Source of the DNA: Bradyrhizobium iriomotense
Lineage (GTDB): Bacteria; Pseudomonadota; Alphaproteobacteria; Rhizobiales; Xanthobacteraceae
NCBI RefSeq assembly: GCF_030160715.1
Contig: NZ_BSOW01000053.1
Span: 1 to 51,652 of the forward strand
Reading direction: 5' to 3'
Length of the DNA: 51,652 nt
Part shown: in pieces, positions 32,002-40,665 of the stretch
How positions within the stretch are numbered: the stretch's first letter is position 1
Layout of the letters: each line of letters starts with the position of its first letter
Program-made: the position numbers and the translations under genes
Notes under the pieces: generated by a model
What the model saw: only the letters and a program-made list of their open reading frames with translations
Databases searched by the model: none
Told to the model about the DNA's origin: nothing

Positions 32002-33006
32002 TCAGGCAAAAACCGAAAGCGACTGCCTGACATCCGTCAGAGAGGATTTGGATCCCTGTGATCTCGCCGTTTGACGATATTGACCTGGCGCCTGCCCGGT
32101 CGCCTGCTTGAAGGCTCGCGTGAAATTGGCCTGGCCTGAAAAGCCCAGCGAGAGCGCAATATCGACCAGCGGCCGATCACCGCGTGTCAAAAGCGCTTTT
32201 GCGCGCTCAAGACGCCTCGCACTGACGTAGCGATGCGGCGCTTGACCAATGGCTTGCCTGAAGGCTCGTGCGAAATGAAATCGACTGAGACACGCAATAG
32301 ATGCCATGCGATCGATGCTGAGATCTCCCTCGAGGTTTGCTTCAATGTAGTCCAGCACACGGGAGAGTCTGCGCCGATCGAGCCCATGGTTTGTATGGTG
32401 AGGAAAGGATTGAGCGGATGATGCGCTGGCGTATCTCTGAACTAGCCTCGCCGCCAGGCTGGCCGCGAGAGCATCGACAAGCAGATTGCCGGTGGAGGTT
32501 TCTGTCTTTAGCTCTGATGCGACCGCAAATCCGATCTCGGCTAGTAGCGGATCTTCGAAAGCGCTCTCGTGGCTTAGCGCGCCGACTACGGATTGATAGA
32601 TATCGGTATTTAGATGGGCCGACGAGAAGTAGCTCAGTGGAAGATGGAGATGCAGGAATTCCGGCGTATCTCGAGCAAAATCAACCGAACCGTCCTGCAA
32701 ACCAGGAGGAGAGAACCAAACCGCACCACGCCTCGCGACTATCCGGCTCTCGATGCCAGGCGCCCGGCGCGTTACAGTCGATTCACCGCTGCTACGGAGA
32801 GCGACGCAAATCCTGATATCGGATTGTGGGGTCCTCCATGGGACCAAGCCTCTTCTAGCTGTGCACAATTCGGCCGACAAGCCAGACCAGCCCCGACCCG
32901 CTGAAGATAGCAGCAGCTTTCCGGGACAATCTGGTTCACCAGCGCCGCGGTGCGGCCACGGCTCATAGTGGCCTGCGGCGGTCGGCAGTTCTGATTGCGT
33001 CACCAT
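32002..33006 (-). CDS. AraC-family regulator, paralogue A
   Basis: In this 334-residue protein the N-terminal sensing region (residues 1-200, WRTPQSDIRICV, GIESRIVARRGAVWFSPPGL) is shared with paralogue B at 37286-38248. The C-terminal HTH includes SRFHFARAFRQAIGQAPHRYVSARRLERAKALL and LGFSGQANFTRAFKQATGQAPGQ. I chose the ATG at 33006 because GGAG precedes it and it aligns with the start of the paralogue; the upstream ATG at 33033 lacks a good site. Likely controls the efflux operon downstream on the same strand. Confidence 0.88.
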   Translation of the reverse strand: MVTQSELPTAAGHYEPWPHRGAGEPDCPGKLLLSSAGRGWSGLSAELCTARRGLVPWRTPQSDIRICVALRSSGESTVTRRAPGIESRIVARRGAVWFSPPGLQDGSVDFARDTPEFLHLHLPLSYFSSAHLNTDIYQSVVGALSHESAFEDPLLAEIGFAVASELKTETSTGNLLVDALAASLAARLVQRYASASSAQSFPHHTNHGLDRRRLSRVLDYIEANLEGDLSIDRMASIACLSRFHFARAFRQAIGQAPHRYVSARRLERAKALLTRGDRPLVDIALSLGFSGQANFTRAFKQATGQAPGQYRQTARSQGSKSSLTDVRQSLSVFA

Positions 33007-33131
33007 GGGGCGCTCCGGGACCGCATCCATCATTGTTGCGAACTAACTTGGCATAGGCGGCGCAATTTGCTCGTTATCGGTTGTTAGAGGCTGTTAGGGT
33101 TTGCGAGTCTCACACATCGCCAACAATCGGC

Positions 33132-33890
33132 TCACACGAGATAGCCGGAGACGCCGTCCCACAGCAGCTTCAGCGCGGTCACGACCAGCAATCCGTAGCA
33201 GACCCGATAGATCTGGCGCTGGTCCAGGCTTCCGTGAAGCCGCCAACCCGCCCACACGCCAGCGGGAATGGCGAGCAGGCATAGCGCCATCAACGTCCAG
33301 ACGTTTCCTGTCGGCTTGACCAGCAGGAGCCATGGCACGGCCTTGGTCGCGTTGCCGACGGTGAAGAATAGGCTGGTTGTTCCTGCGTAGACGTCCTTGC
33401 TGAGGCCGAGCGGCAGCAGATACATCGCGAGCGGCGGTCCGCCCGAATGCGCGACCATTGTCGTGACTCCCGAGGCGAGGCCGGCGGTGATCGCCTTCGG
33501 CGTTGAACGTGGACTTGCCGTCACCTCCGCGCCTGCAACAAGCCACAGAGCGACAAAGATCAGAGTGATTGCGGCCATCGCGATCGCGATGGCGCGGTGG
33601 TCCAGGAAGCGGAACAGCAGATACCCGAATCCAATGCCGGTCACGAGACCCGGTAACAGCAGCAGAAGATCCGGCTTCGACCAGGTCGAAGGCTTCCAAT
33701 AGCGAAGGGCGAACAAGTCCATCGCGATGAACAATGGCGCGAGAAGGCCGCCGGCGGTGACCGGATCCATCACGAGCGACAACAGCGGAATGCCCACAAT
33801 CGAGAATCCGCCGCCGAACGCGCCCTTCATGAAGCAGATCAGGAACACGCCGGCAAAGGTGACCAGGATCGTGGCGATGGTCAGCTCCAT
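33132..33890 (-). CDS. TauE/SafE-family sulfite/anion exporter
   Basis: The 252-residue membrane protein has about eight helices and the two TauE half-repeats (GAFGGGFSIVGIPLLSLVMDP and GLASGVTTMVAHSGGPPLAMYLLP). The family exports sulfite, sulfonates or sulfoacetate, but the substrate here is unknown. It overlaps the 3' end of the DUF1127 gene by ten bases. Confidence 0.9.
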   Translation of the reverse strand: MELTIATILVTFAGVFLICFMKGAFGGGFSIVGIPLLSLVMDPVTAGGLLAPLFIAMDLFALRYWKPSTWSKPDLLLLLPGLVTGIGFGYLLFRFLDHRAIAIAMAAITLIFVALWLVAGAEVTASPRSTPKAITAGLASGVTTMVAHSGGPPLAMYLLPLGLSKDVYAGTTSLFFTVGNATKAVPWLLLVKPTGNVWTLMALCLLAIPAGVWAGWRLHGSLDQRQIYRVCYGLLVVTALKLLWDGVSGYLV

Positions 33891-34195
33891 GGCGCCGACT
33901 CCAGGGTTGGACCGCGCCGGGGTTGGCGCGAAATCGCTACCGCCGCGGGGGTCACCAGCTCTTCGTCCGCTTGAACAGAGAATGTGATGAGACCGTTGAC
34001 GGCGGCCTCGATCTGAAAACGGCGGATGCCGATGTCCCGCAGCGCGCGGTCGTCGAGATCGTGAAGGCAAGCAATGGCGGTCCGTCGGCCGAGATAGCCG
34101 GCGAGTCTCTCGCAAGCGCCGGCAAGCAGCCGAGATGCGATCCCGGACCCCTTGATGGCAGCAGGAAGGATGATCGTCGAGACTATCGCAGGCAT
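33881..34195 (-). CDS. DUF1127 (YjiS-like) protein
   Basis: The 104-residue protein has the DUF1127 motif near residues 45-65 (RTAIACLHDLDDRALRDIGI) with an Arg-rich helix. Short DUF1127 proteins in alphaproteobacteria have been linked to RNA or phosphate/carbon regulation. The ATG at 34195 was preferred to an in-frame TTG. Confidence 0.75.
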   Translation of the reverse strand: MPAIVSTIILPAAIKGSGIASRLLAGACERLAGYLGRRTAIACLHDLDDRALRDIGIRRFQIEAAVNGLITFSVQADEELVTPAAVAISRQPRRGPTLESAPWS

Positions 34196-34448
34196 TTTGG
34201 TCTCCAATGCTCCGAGTTATGAATTCAATGCTCCGAGGGCCGGACATTCATGGCTGGCGCCGGCAGAGGCTCGAAATGGCCCTGAACGCCGGGTTCTCGG
34301 TATGGCCTTCAGGCTAGCAGAATGGTCCGAGACAATTCTCGGTGCAATAAAAACATTGAACCGAGTACAATATGTCAAGCTTCGTCCAGGTCGGGTTGTC
34401 GAAGCCGGCCGGCACGAAAGACCCGGCGGGCCGCGCAATGGCCGACAC

Positions 34449-34591
34449 TCAGTCGTCCGCCGAATTTGGGATCATCCACGCCGAAACCGTCTGCCAGACG
34501 CCGTCGCTCGACTTGCGCTGATACGAGACACGAAGTCGGCGCCGTCGCCGTACTGGATTTCGTACCGGTAGGATTCGAGATGCCTCGTCAT
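34449..34591 (-). pseudogene. Small conserved-looking gene with a one-base deletion
   Basis: Starting at the ATG at 34591 (preceded by GGAGAG), the frame reads MTRHLESYRYEIQYGDGADF. It then continues one frame over as RVSYQRKSSDGVWQTVSAWM and IPNSADD to the TGA at 34449. The 143-base span is one short of a multiple of three; adding one C near 34530 gives a clean 47-residue protein. It lies divergent to the LysR gene. The family is not recognised. Confidence 0.5.
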
Positions 34592-34812
34592 TGAACTCTC
34601 CTGTGTTGAGGGCGGCGCTTCTCGCGCCATCATCCAAAAACATCGATTGGAGAGCCCGCCTCAAAAAGGGCCATGGGTGGAAAGGCTCCTTCCAGGTAGC
34701 GGAAGGCTCGCTCGAGTGGCCAACCGGATCACCGCAGGCGATGCCGTCTTCCGGAATCCGGGGTGATATGGCAAAATCGCAAGGTGTCCTCCCGAATTAT
34801 GGAAGGGATCCG

Positions 34813-35709
34813 ATGGATCGCCTTGAAGCGATGTCGACCTTTCTGACCGTGGTCGAGCAGGGCAGCTTGTCCGCGGCGGCGCGGCGATTGAAAACACCAC
34901 TCACAACAGTTAGCCGCAACGTATCCGAGCTCGAGGCTCACCTGCGGACGAAGCTCTTCAACCGATCGAGCCGGCAGCTGGTGCTGACGGATGCAGGAAC
35001 GTCCTACGTTGCGGCTTGCAAGCGCATCCTCACCGATGTGCTCGAAGCAGAGCGTACCGCCTCGGGTGAGTATACCACGCCGACGGGCGAGCTGGCCGTG
35101 ACGACCCCGCTGGGCCTTGGGCGCATCATTCTGATGCCGATCATCGCGGACTTCCTCAAGACCTATCCGGACATCAAGGTGAGGATGATCCCCACCGATC
35201 AGAAGCTGAGCCTGGCCCAGGAGCAAATCGATGTCGCGGTGCGCATCGGCGAGTTGCCGGATTCGAGCCTGGTCGCGTTACGGCTCGGCAGGACGCACCG
35301 GGTGGTGTGCGCCAGTCCCGCCTATCTGGCAGCTCGCGGAACGCCGCGCACGCCGGAAGACCTGGCGGGGCATGATTGCATCAGCTATCCCGGCTTCTCG
35401 CCCCCCGATGTCTGGACATTCGTCAAAGGCAAGGCGACCATCGCAGCGCCGGTGCGTACGCGGCTCACCGTCGGCAGCGCGGAAGCGGCTTGCACGGCAG
35501 CCCGCGCCGGCGTGGGAATTTGCATCGCCTTTGCCTACCAACTCGAGGCTGGTCCGGAAGCGGGATCATTGACCACCGTGCTGGATGAATTCCAGCCACC
35601 ATCAATGCCGGTTAATCTCGTGTACACGGCCAACCGGTTTCTGCCGATCAAGGTAAGAGCATTCCTGGACTTTGCGGCGCCGCGGCTCAAGCGGGTTTTC
35701 GCGGAGTAG
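34813..35709 (+). CDS. LysR-family transcriptional regulator
   Basis: The 298-residue protein has an N-terminal winged helix (residues 1-60, MDRLEAMSTFLTVVEQGSLS and AARRLKTPLTTVSRNVSELE) and a type 2 periplasmic-like effector domain. This composition matches the large LysR subgroup that begins MDRLxAMxxFV. I chose the ATG at 34813 with GAAGGGA upstream. The target is not clear from its position. Confidence 0.9.
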   Translation: MDRLEAMSTFLTVVEQGSLSAAARRLKTPLTTVSRNVSELEAHLRTKLFNRSSRQLVLTDAGTSYVAACKRILTDVLEAERTASGEYTTPTGELAVTTPLGLGRIILMPIIADFLKTYPDIKVRMIPTDQKLSLAQEQIDVAVRIGELPDSSLVALRLGRTHRVVCASPAYLAARGTPRTPEDLAGHDCISYPGFSPPDVWTFVKGKATIAAPVRTRLTVGSAEAACTAARAGVGICIAFAYQLEAGPEAGSLTTVLDEFQPPSMPVNLVYTANRFLPIKVRAFLDFAAPRLKRVFAE

Positions 35710-35850
35710 ACCCCGACAGTGCGAGTTCCGCTGTCGAGCTTCCAAATTCCGGAAGGATGACTCCCGATCTCCCCGCCTGTTGATCCAGGCCTTTCGCCCC
35801 ACCTCCCAGTCACGACCTGCCGGAAACGGCGTCACGAACTGGAGGCGAAC

Positions 35851-36033
35851 ATGGGTGAAGTCATCCAATTTATCCCGAAGGCCGAGCGCGAACGGCTCCG
35901 CCTGATACGAGAAGCCCGCGCGATCTACGACAGCGTGTTCCCGCCGGCCGATCCGGTCAGCGGGCAGCCCGACAACGCACCAATCGTCATCAACGGAACC
36001 TGGATTCATCGGGGCGGCGAACCGTTGTCGTGA
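35851..36033 (+). CDS. Small hypothetical protein, 60 residues
   Basis: The frame MGEVIQFIPKAERERLRLIR has a GGAGGCGAAC ribosome site and a stop just before the next small gene. It is soluble and charged at the N-terminus, with Pro-rich middle and WIHRGG end. Similar small proteins occur in rhizobia as I recall, but the function is unknown. Confidence 0.65.
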   Translation: MGEVIQFIPKAERERLRLIREARAIYDSVFPPADPVSGQPDNAPIVINGTWIHRGGEPLS

Positions 36034-36080
36034 TCAACGAATTTGCGGTGCTCGATCGTCAACCATTAGGAGAAATCGTC

Positions 36081-36407
36081 ATGTCAATCCGCAACACGCT
36101 TTTCGCCGCCGCATTCGGTATCGCTTCCCTGACGGCCGCCCACGCAGAAGGGCTGCGTCCCATTGAGGCCAAGAGCATCGACCTCGGCGGGATATCGGGG
36201 GTCGCCTACTACACCGTCGAGCGCGCTGGATTTCGCGTGGTCGCCACTCTGGCGCAAGGCGAGACAGGAACACCGTTCCGCGTCGTGTCTCTTCTCACAC
36301 CTGGTCAGCGCCTGCTTCTCTCGACACCGCAGCCAGCGGGCGCGATCGAGATCAGCCGGGAAGGTGACAGCGTGCTGGTTCGCAAACCGAACACAGCCTC
36401 GAACTGA
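36081..36407 (+). CDS. Small secreted protein, 108 residues
   Basis: A Sec signal peptide (MSIRNTLFAAAFGIASLTAA then HAEG) gives a mature protein of about 85 residues, rich in beta-strand patterns (GVAYYTVERAGFRVVATLAQG). TTAGGAG precedes the ATG by about nine bases. Probably periplasmic. Family not recognised. Confidence 0.7.
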   Translation: MSIRNTLFAAAFGIASLTAAHAEGLRPIEAKSIDLGGISGVAYYTVERAGFRVVATLAQGETGTPFRVVSLLTPGQRLLLSTPQPAGAIEISREGDSVLVRKPNTASN

Positions 36408-36462
36408 AGTTCGACTTGAACGGCTGCGCTCGCCAAGCGGAGCGCAGCCAGGGAAACTGCAC

Positions 36463-36949
36463 ATGTCCACCATCCATCTTCATCGGAGGACCACGGCGAC
36501 GCCCGAACAGTACGTCGCCGGCCTGACCGATTTCGGGCCCGGCCGCTCGAAGCTCTTTGGCAACAGCAGCGATGCGTATCTCAAGGTGCATCGTAGAAGC
36601 GGCTCGCATGCCGATGTCACGGAAGGCTCGGGCGGGATCTGGGAGCGCCTGCACTACGACTGGTCCGATCCCAACCGCGTCGTCCTCACGACCACCGACT
36701 CCAACGTGTGGGGTGGTGCGTCGGGTCACATCTACACCTTCACGCGTCAGCCCGACGGCACGACCGACATCGATGTCGTCGTCAGGCGCGACGCCAAGAA
36801 CCTGACGGGACGGGCTGCTCGGCTTTGTGCTCGGGACGATCGGCAGGCGGGTCTTGGACAAGGCGTTTGGAGATTCCGTCGAGGCCATCGAGAGCCGGAA
36901 TAAAAAGGTCGAACGTCCGGCTACAGCCAATTCCAACCTCGCAGCTTGA
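36463..36949 (+). pseudogene. Frameshifted SRPBCC/polyketide-cyclase-like gene
   Basis: Residues 1-115 (MSTIHLHRRTTATPEQYVAG to DIDVVVRRDAKNLTGR) read as an SRPBCC-fold protein. At the CGGG near 36811-36814 the frame is lost. Removing one G gives LLGFVLGTIGRRVLDKAFGD and SVEAIESRN to the TGA at 36947. The unshifted frame instead ends at 36902 with an Arg-rich tail. A one-base insertion or sequencing error is the simplest explanation. Confidence 0.7.
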
Positions 36950-37285
36950 GCAGTCGGATCGCGGGCGAACCAGGCTGAAAGGACTACGAACGAAACCTGA
37001 GGTGATGGCGCGATGATGGCTCAGGTGCCCGAAGCGCAGATCAAGGCGTTCGCGACTCAAATTCGATCCGCAGCCCTTAATATTCATAAGTCATCCGCGG
37101 GACGCGCGGCGTCGTCGTTCAGATCGGAAAGACCGGGCTCGTTGTTCCGCGGAAGGTCGCGGCGCGAGGGATACTTGGCTCGCAAGAACGAGCATCTGGC
37201 AAATCTGGAAATGTCGCATATGGCGGCGCGATCTTCCGGTCCCGCAGGGCGAGCAACATTGAGGTCAACTTTGTAGGAGCGAGTC
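36950..37285. other. Intergenic region before the second araC paralogue
   Basis: About 335 bases. A frame at 37013-37276 encodes 87 residues without recognisable features and I do not call it. TAGGAGCGAG at the right end is the ribosome site for the GTG start at 37286. Confidence 0.45.
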
Positions 37286-38248
37286 GTGGAAGTCCGACAG
37301 GAGCAACCGGCTACCGCTGGCGGCAATGGAATATGGCCGTACTACAGTTTTTGGGAGCAGGATGGTCCCGCAGAGCTGCTGTTATCCTCGGTAGATCGAG
37401 GCTGGTCCGGTCTCGCGGCTCAATTGTGCACTGTCAGGAAAGGGGTGATTCCATGGAGGACCCCGCAATCCGATATCAGGATTTGTCTCGATGTTCGCGG
37501 TAGTCAGTCGCTCGTCACGCGGCGGAGGCCGGGCATCGAAAGTCGGATAGTCGCAAGGCGTGGTGCGGTGTGGCTCTCTCCTCCTGGTTTGCAGGAAGGT
37601 TCGATTGACATTTCCGAAGATATGTCGGGAGTTTTGCAGATCTATCTTCCACTCAGCCACTTCTCGCCGGACAATTTCGAAACCAACATCTGCAAGGCAG
37701 CAGTCGGCGCGATAAGCTACGAGTACGCTTTCGAAGATCCGCTGCTGGCGGAGATCGGATGCGCAATCGCATCGGAGCTGGAGACTGAAACCTCCGCCGG
37801 CAACCTGCTTATTGAAGGCCTCGCATCCAGTCTGGCGGCGAGGTTGCTTCAAAAGTGCCTCAGGGCATCGGCTGGCCAGCCCATTGTTTCTCGTGCAAGC
37901 GGAGCACTCGATCGACGCAGGCTCCAGCGTGTGCTGGACTATATCGAAACGAACCTGGAAGGAGACCTCACCCTTGATCTCATGGCGCAGGTCGCATGCC
38001 TGAGCCGATACCATTTTGCCCGTGCCTTCAGGCAAGCCATCGGGCAACCTCCTCATCGCTACGTCAGCGCCAGACGCCTTGATCGTGCCAAAGCCTTGTT
38101 GATGCGGGGCGAGCGATCATTGGCGGATATCGCGCTGGCGCTCAGCTTTTCCGACCAAGCGAGTTTCACACGCGCATTCCGGCAAGCAACAGGCCATGCG
38201 CCCGGTCAGTTTCGTCAGGTATTCGGATCGCAACAGGGCGCTCGCTGA
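37286..38248 (+). CDS. AraC-family regulator, paralogue B
   Basis: The 320-residue protein is similar to paralogue A along its whole length (WRTPQSDIRICLDVRG, GIESRIVARRGAVWLSPPGL, HTH with SRYHFARAFRQAIGQPPHRY). It starts with GTG, with AGGAG seven bases upstream, and the start aligns with that of paralogue A. It precedes the acyl-CoA operon on the same strand. It therefore probably controls that operon, possibly through the region around the 45-base element at 38415. Confidence 0.88.
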   Translation: MEVRQEQPATAGGNGIWPYYSFWEQDGPAELLLSSVDRGWSGLAAQLCTVRKGVIPWRTPQSDIRICLDVRGSQSLVTRRRPGIESRIVARRGAVWLSPPGLQEGSIDISEDMSGVLQIYLPLSHFSPDNFETNICKAAVGAISYEYAFEDPLLAEIGCAIASELETETSAGNLLIEGLASSLAARLLQKCLRASAGQPIVSRASGALDRRRLQRVLDYIETNLEGDLTLDLMAQVACLSRYHFARAFRQAIGQPPHRYVSARRLDRAKALLMRGERSLADIALALSFSDQASFTRAFRQATGHAPGQFRQVFGSQQGAR

Positions 38249-38414
38249 GACGAGCTCTTTCCGGTTTGGAATGGACTCTATCCGAACATGTCGAACGAGC
38301 CCGGTGCTTCGACTTGAGCGCGCCACGCGTTCTGCATTTTGCAAGCCCACCTCAGACAGACTTGAGTAGAGCGCGGCCATTATCTCTGGCCTGCATCTGC
38401 CGCCTCGCTCGCCA

Positions 38415-38459
38415 GCAACAAATGACAAAACGAGAGCACGCGATGCAAAGCCGCGGGCC
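38415..38459 (+). repeat. 45-base element downstream of the second araC paralogue
   Basis: It begins GCAACAAATGACAAAACGAG and ends GCAAAGCCGCGGGCC, differing from the copy at 31926-31971 at only a few positions. It lies about 80 bases before the acyl-CoA dehydrogenase start. Confidence 0.75.
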
Positions 38460-38537
38460 GGGCGCACCCGTATGTTCGATGCGTTGAAACGAGACGCCTG
38501 CCGCAGTCGCAGGCCCCGCATCGAAACGGAGATCGAA

Positions 38538-39758
38538 ATGGCCACCGCTGCTGCACAGAAACCTTCGGCACCGAAACAGCTTCCTCCGCCGAACGCCGAC
38601 TTCTTTCAATTCGCTGACACACTGGGCGAGGAGGAGAGGGCGATCGTCAAGAAGGTGCGCGCCTACATGGAGACGAAGGTCGCTCCCATCATCAACAAGC
38701 ACTGGGTCGAGGACTCGTTCCCGTTCGAGCTGCTCCCGTCTTACAAGGAACTGAACATCGCGGGGATCGGCATCAGCGGCTACGGCTGCCCGGGCGGAAG
38801 CCCGCTGCTGGTCGCCCTGGTCGCCCTGGAGATCGCGCGAACCGACGTTTCGTTCTGCACCTTCCATGGTGTCCACACCGGTCTCGCCATGGAATCCATC
38901 TACATCGCGGGCACCGAGGAGCAGAAGCAGAAATGGCTGCCGCCGATGGCGCGCATGGAAAAGGTCGGCTGCTTCGCGCTGACCGAGCCGCTGGTGGGCT
39001 CAGGCGCCGGTGCCGGTCTCCTGACCACGGCGAAGCGTGACGGCGATACCTGGATCCTCAACGGCCAGAAGCGCTGGATCGGCAATGCGCCTTGGTGCGA
39101 CATCTCGATCGTCTGGGCACGCGACGTGGCCGACAACCAGGTCAAGGGTTTCATCGTCGAGAACAAGACGACGCCCGGGTTCAGCGTCGAGAAGATCGAG
39201 AACAAGATTGCGCTGAAGGTCGTGCAGAACGGCCAGATCACGATGACTGACTGCCGCGTGTCCGATGCAAACCGTCTTCAGGGCGGCAAGGGGACGTTCC
39301 GCGATCCCGCGCTGGTGCTGCGTGGCACCCGCCATGGCGTCGGTTGGGAAATCACCGGCGCCCAGATGGGCGCCTACGAAAATGCTCTGAAGTACGCTCA
39401 GGAGCGCCTGCAGTTCGGCAGGCGGATCGCCTCGTTCCAACTCATCCAGGAGCTGCTGGCGAAGATGCTGGGCAACATCGTGGCCTGTCAATCCATGCTG
39501 GCCCGCGCAGTGCAGCTGGAAACCCAGGGCAAGCTGACGGACGCGCAGGCAGCGATCGTCAAGGCGTTCTGCACGAGCAAGGCGCGGGAAACGGTCGCCT
39601 GGGCCCGCGAGGTGCTGGGCGGCAACGGGATCGTGGTCGACTACAACGTTGCGCGCTTCTTCGCCGACACCGAAGCGATCTACTCCTACGAAGGCACCTA
39701 CCAGATGCAGAACCTGATCGTCGGCAAGGCGATCACCGGGTTCAGTGCTTTCGTCTGA
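38538..39758 (+). CDS. Acyl-CoA dehydrogenase
   Basis: The 406-residue flavoprotein has ALTEPLVGSGAGAGL (FAD/substrate site), the FGRRIASFQLIQ helix and a C-terminal catalytic Glu385 in YSYEGTYQMQ. That arrangement resembles the glutaryl-CoA/CaiA-like groups. It introduces (or, if CaiA-like, removes) the 2,3-double bond of an acyl-CoA. It is first in an operon with a hydratase, a CoA transferase and a 3-hydroxyacyl dehydrogenase. The ATG at 38538 follows ACGGAGAT. Confidence 0.88.
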   Translation: MATAAAQKPSAPKQLPPPNADFFQFADTLGEEERAIVKKVRAYMETKVAPIINKHWVEDSFPFELLPSYKELNIAGIGISGYGCPGGSPLLVALVALEIARTDVSFCTFHGVHTGLAMESIYIAGTEEQKQKWLPPMARMEKVGCFALTEPLVGSGAGAGLLTTAKRDGDTWILNGQKRWIGNAPWCDISIVWARDVADNQVKGFIVENKTTPGFSVEKIENKIALKVVQNGQITMTDCRVSDANRLQGGKGTFRDPALVLRGTRHGVGWEITGAQMGAYENALKYAQERLQFGRRIASFQLIQELLAKMLGNIVACQSMLARAVQLETQGKLTDAQAAIVKAFCTSKARETVAWAREVLGGNGIVVDYNVARFFADTEAIYSYEGTYQMQNLIVGKAITGFSAFV

Positions 39759-39817
39759 TGTCACGAACGGGGCCGGCACTCGGCTGCCGGCCCATCCCCC
39801 AACCAGGACCGATCAAC

Positions 39818-40624
39818 ATGTCTATATCAGCAGTTGCTGCGCCGCCGCTTGCGAATGTCCTCTACGAGACACGGGCCGCGATCGCCTATGTAACGGTCAA
39901 TCGTCCCAAGGTGCTCAACGCACTCAACGTAGCAACCTGGCAGGACCTGTCGACCGCATTCGAGAATGCCAAAAGCGATCCGACCGTGCGCGGCGTCATC
40001 CTGACGGGAGCGGGCGACAAGGCCTTCATCGCCGGCGCTGACATCAGCGGTTTGGCGCAAGCGAGCGCGATCGAGGCCGAGCGGTCCAGTCGCTTCGGAC
40101 AGCACGTCCTCGATCTGATCGAGAATCTCGGCAAGCCGGTGGTCGCGGCGATCAACGGCTTTGCGCTCGGCGGCGGCTGCGAGACCGCGATGGCCTGCAC
40201 CATCCGCATCGCGGTGGAGCACGCGAAGTTTGGCCAGCCGGAGGTGAAGCTCGGATTGCTTCCCGGTGGTGGCGGCACGCAGCGGCTGCCGCGTCTCGTC
40301 GGCAAGGGCCGGGCTCTCCAGCTCATTCTGACAGGCGGACTGATCAGTGCGCAGGAAGCGCACCGCATCGGGCTCGTCAACGAGATCGTCCCCGTATCCG
40401 ACCTGATCCCGCGCGCAGAAGCGATCCTGGACGAGATCGCCGCGAACGCGCCGCTCGCCGTCAAGTTCGCGCTGGATGCCACCAACAAGGGAATGGAAGC
40501 CAGCCAGAGCGAAGGCCTCGCCCTCGAAGCCTCCTATTTCGGGCTGTGCGCGGGCACGGAGGACAAGAAGGAAGGCACGTCGGCCTTCCTCGAGAAGCGC
40601 GCGCCGCAGTTTCACGGCCGCTGA
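39818..40624 (+). CDS. Enoyl-CoA hydratase
   Basis: The 268-residue crotonase-fold protein has oxyanion-hole motif AFIAGADI, second motif FALGGGCE and the two catalytic Glu residues (GGGCE and GQPEVKLGLLPGGGGTQRL). It hydrates a 2-enoyl-CoA to a 3-hydroxyacyl-CoA, between the acyl-CoA dehydrogenase and the 3-hydroxyacyl-CoA dehydrogenase-like enzyme of this operon. Confidence 0.9.
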   Translation: MSISAVAAPPLANVLYETRAAIAYVTVNRPKVLNALNVATWQDLSTAFENAKSDPTVRGVILTGAGDKAFIAGADISGLAQASAIEAERSSRFGQHVLDLIENLGKPVVAAINGFALGGGCETAMACTIRIAVEHAKFGQPEVKLGLLPGGGGTQRLPRLVGKGRALQLILTGGLISAQEAHRIGLVNEIVPVSDLIPRAEAILDEIAANAPLAVKFALDATNKGMEASQSEGLALEASYFGLCAGTEDKKEGTSAFLEKRAPQFHGR

Positions 40625-40665
40625 AATTGCAACCCAGCAACCCAAATCGAATTCAGGAGCCACCA

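Noticed and set aside
31526..32074. 182-residue plus-strand frame across the 46-base element
   Set aside because: Antisense to the hypothetical gene and the AraC 3' end; its GFASRALVLSFVA segment is simply the repeat translated.
37013..37276. 87-residue open frame before the second AraC gene
   Set aside because: Weak ribosome site, no recognisable features, and an overlapping minus-strand frame of equal quality.
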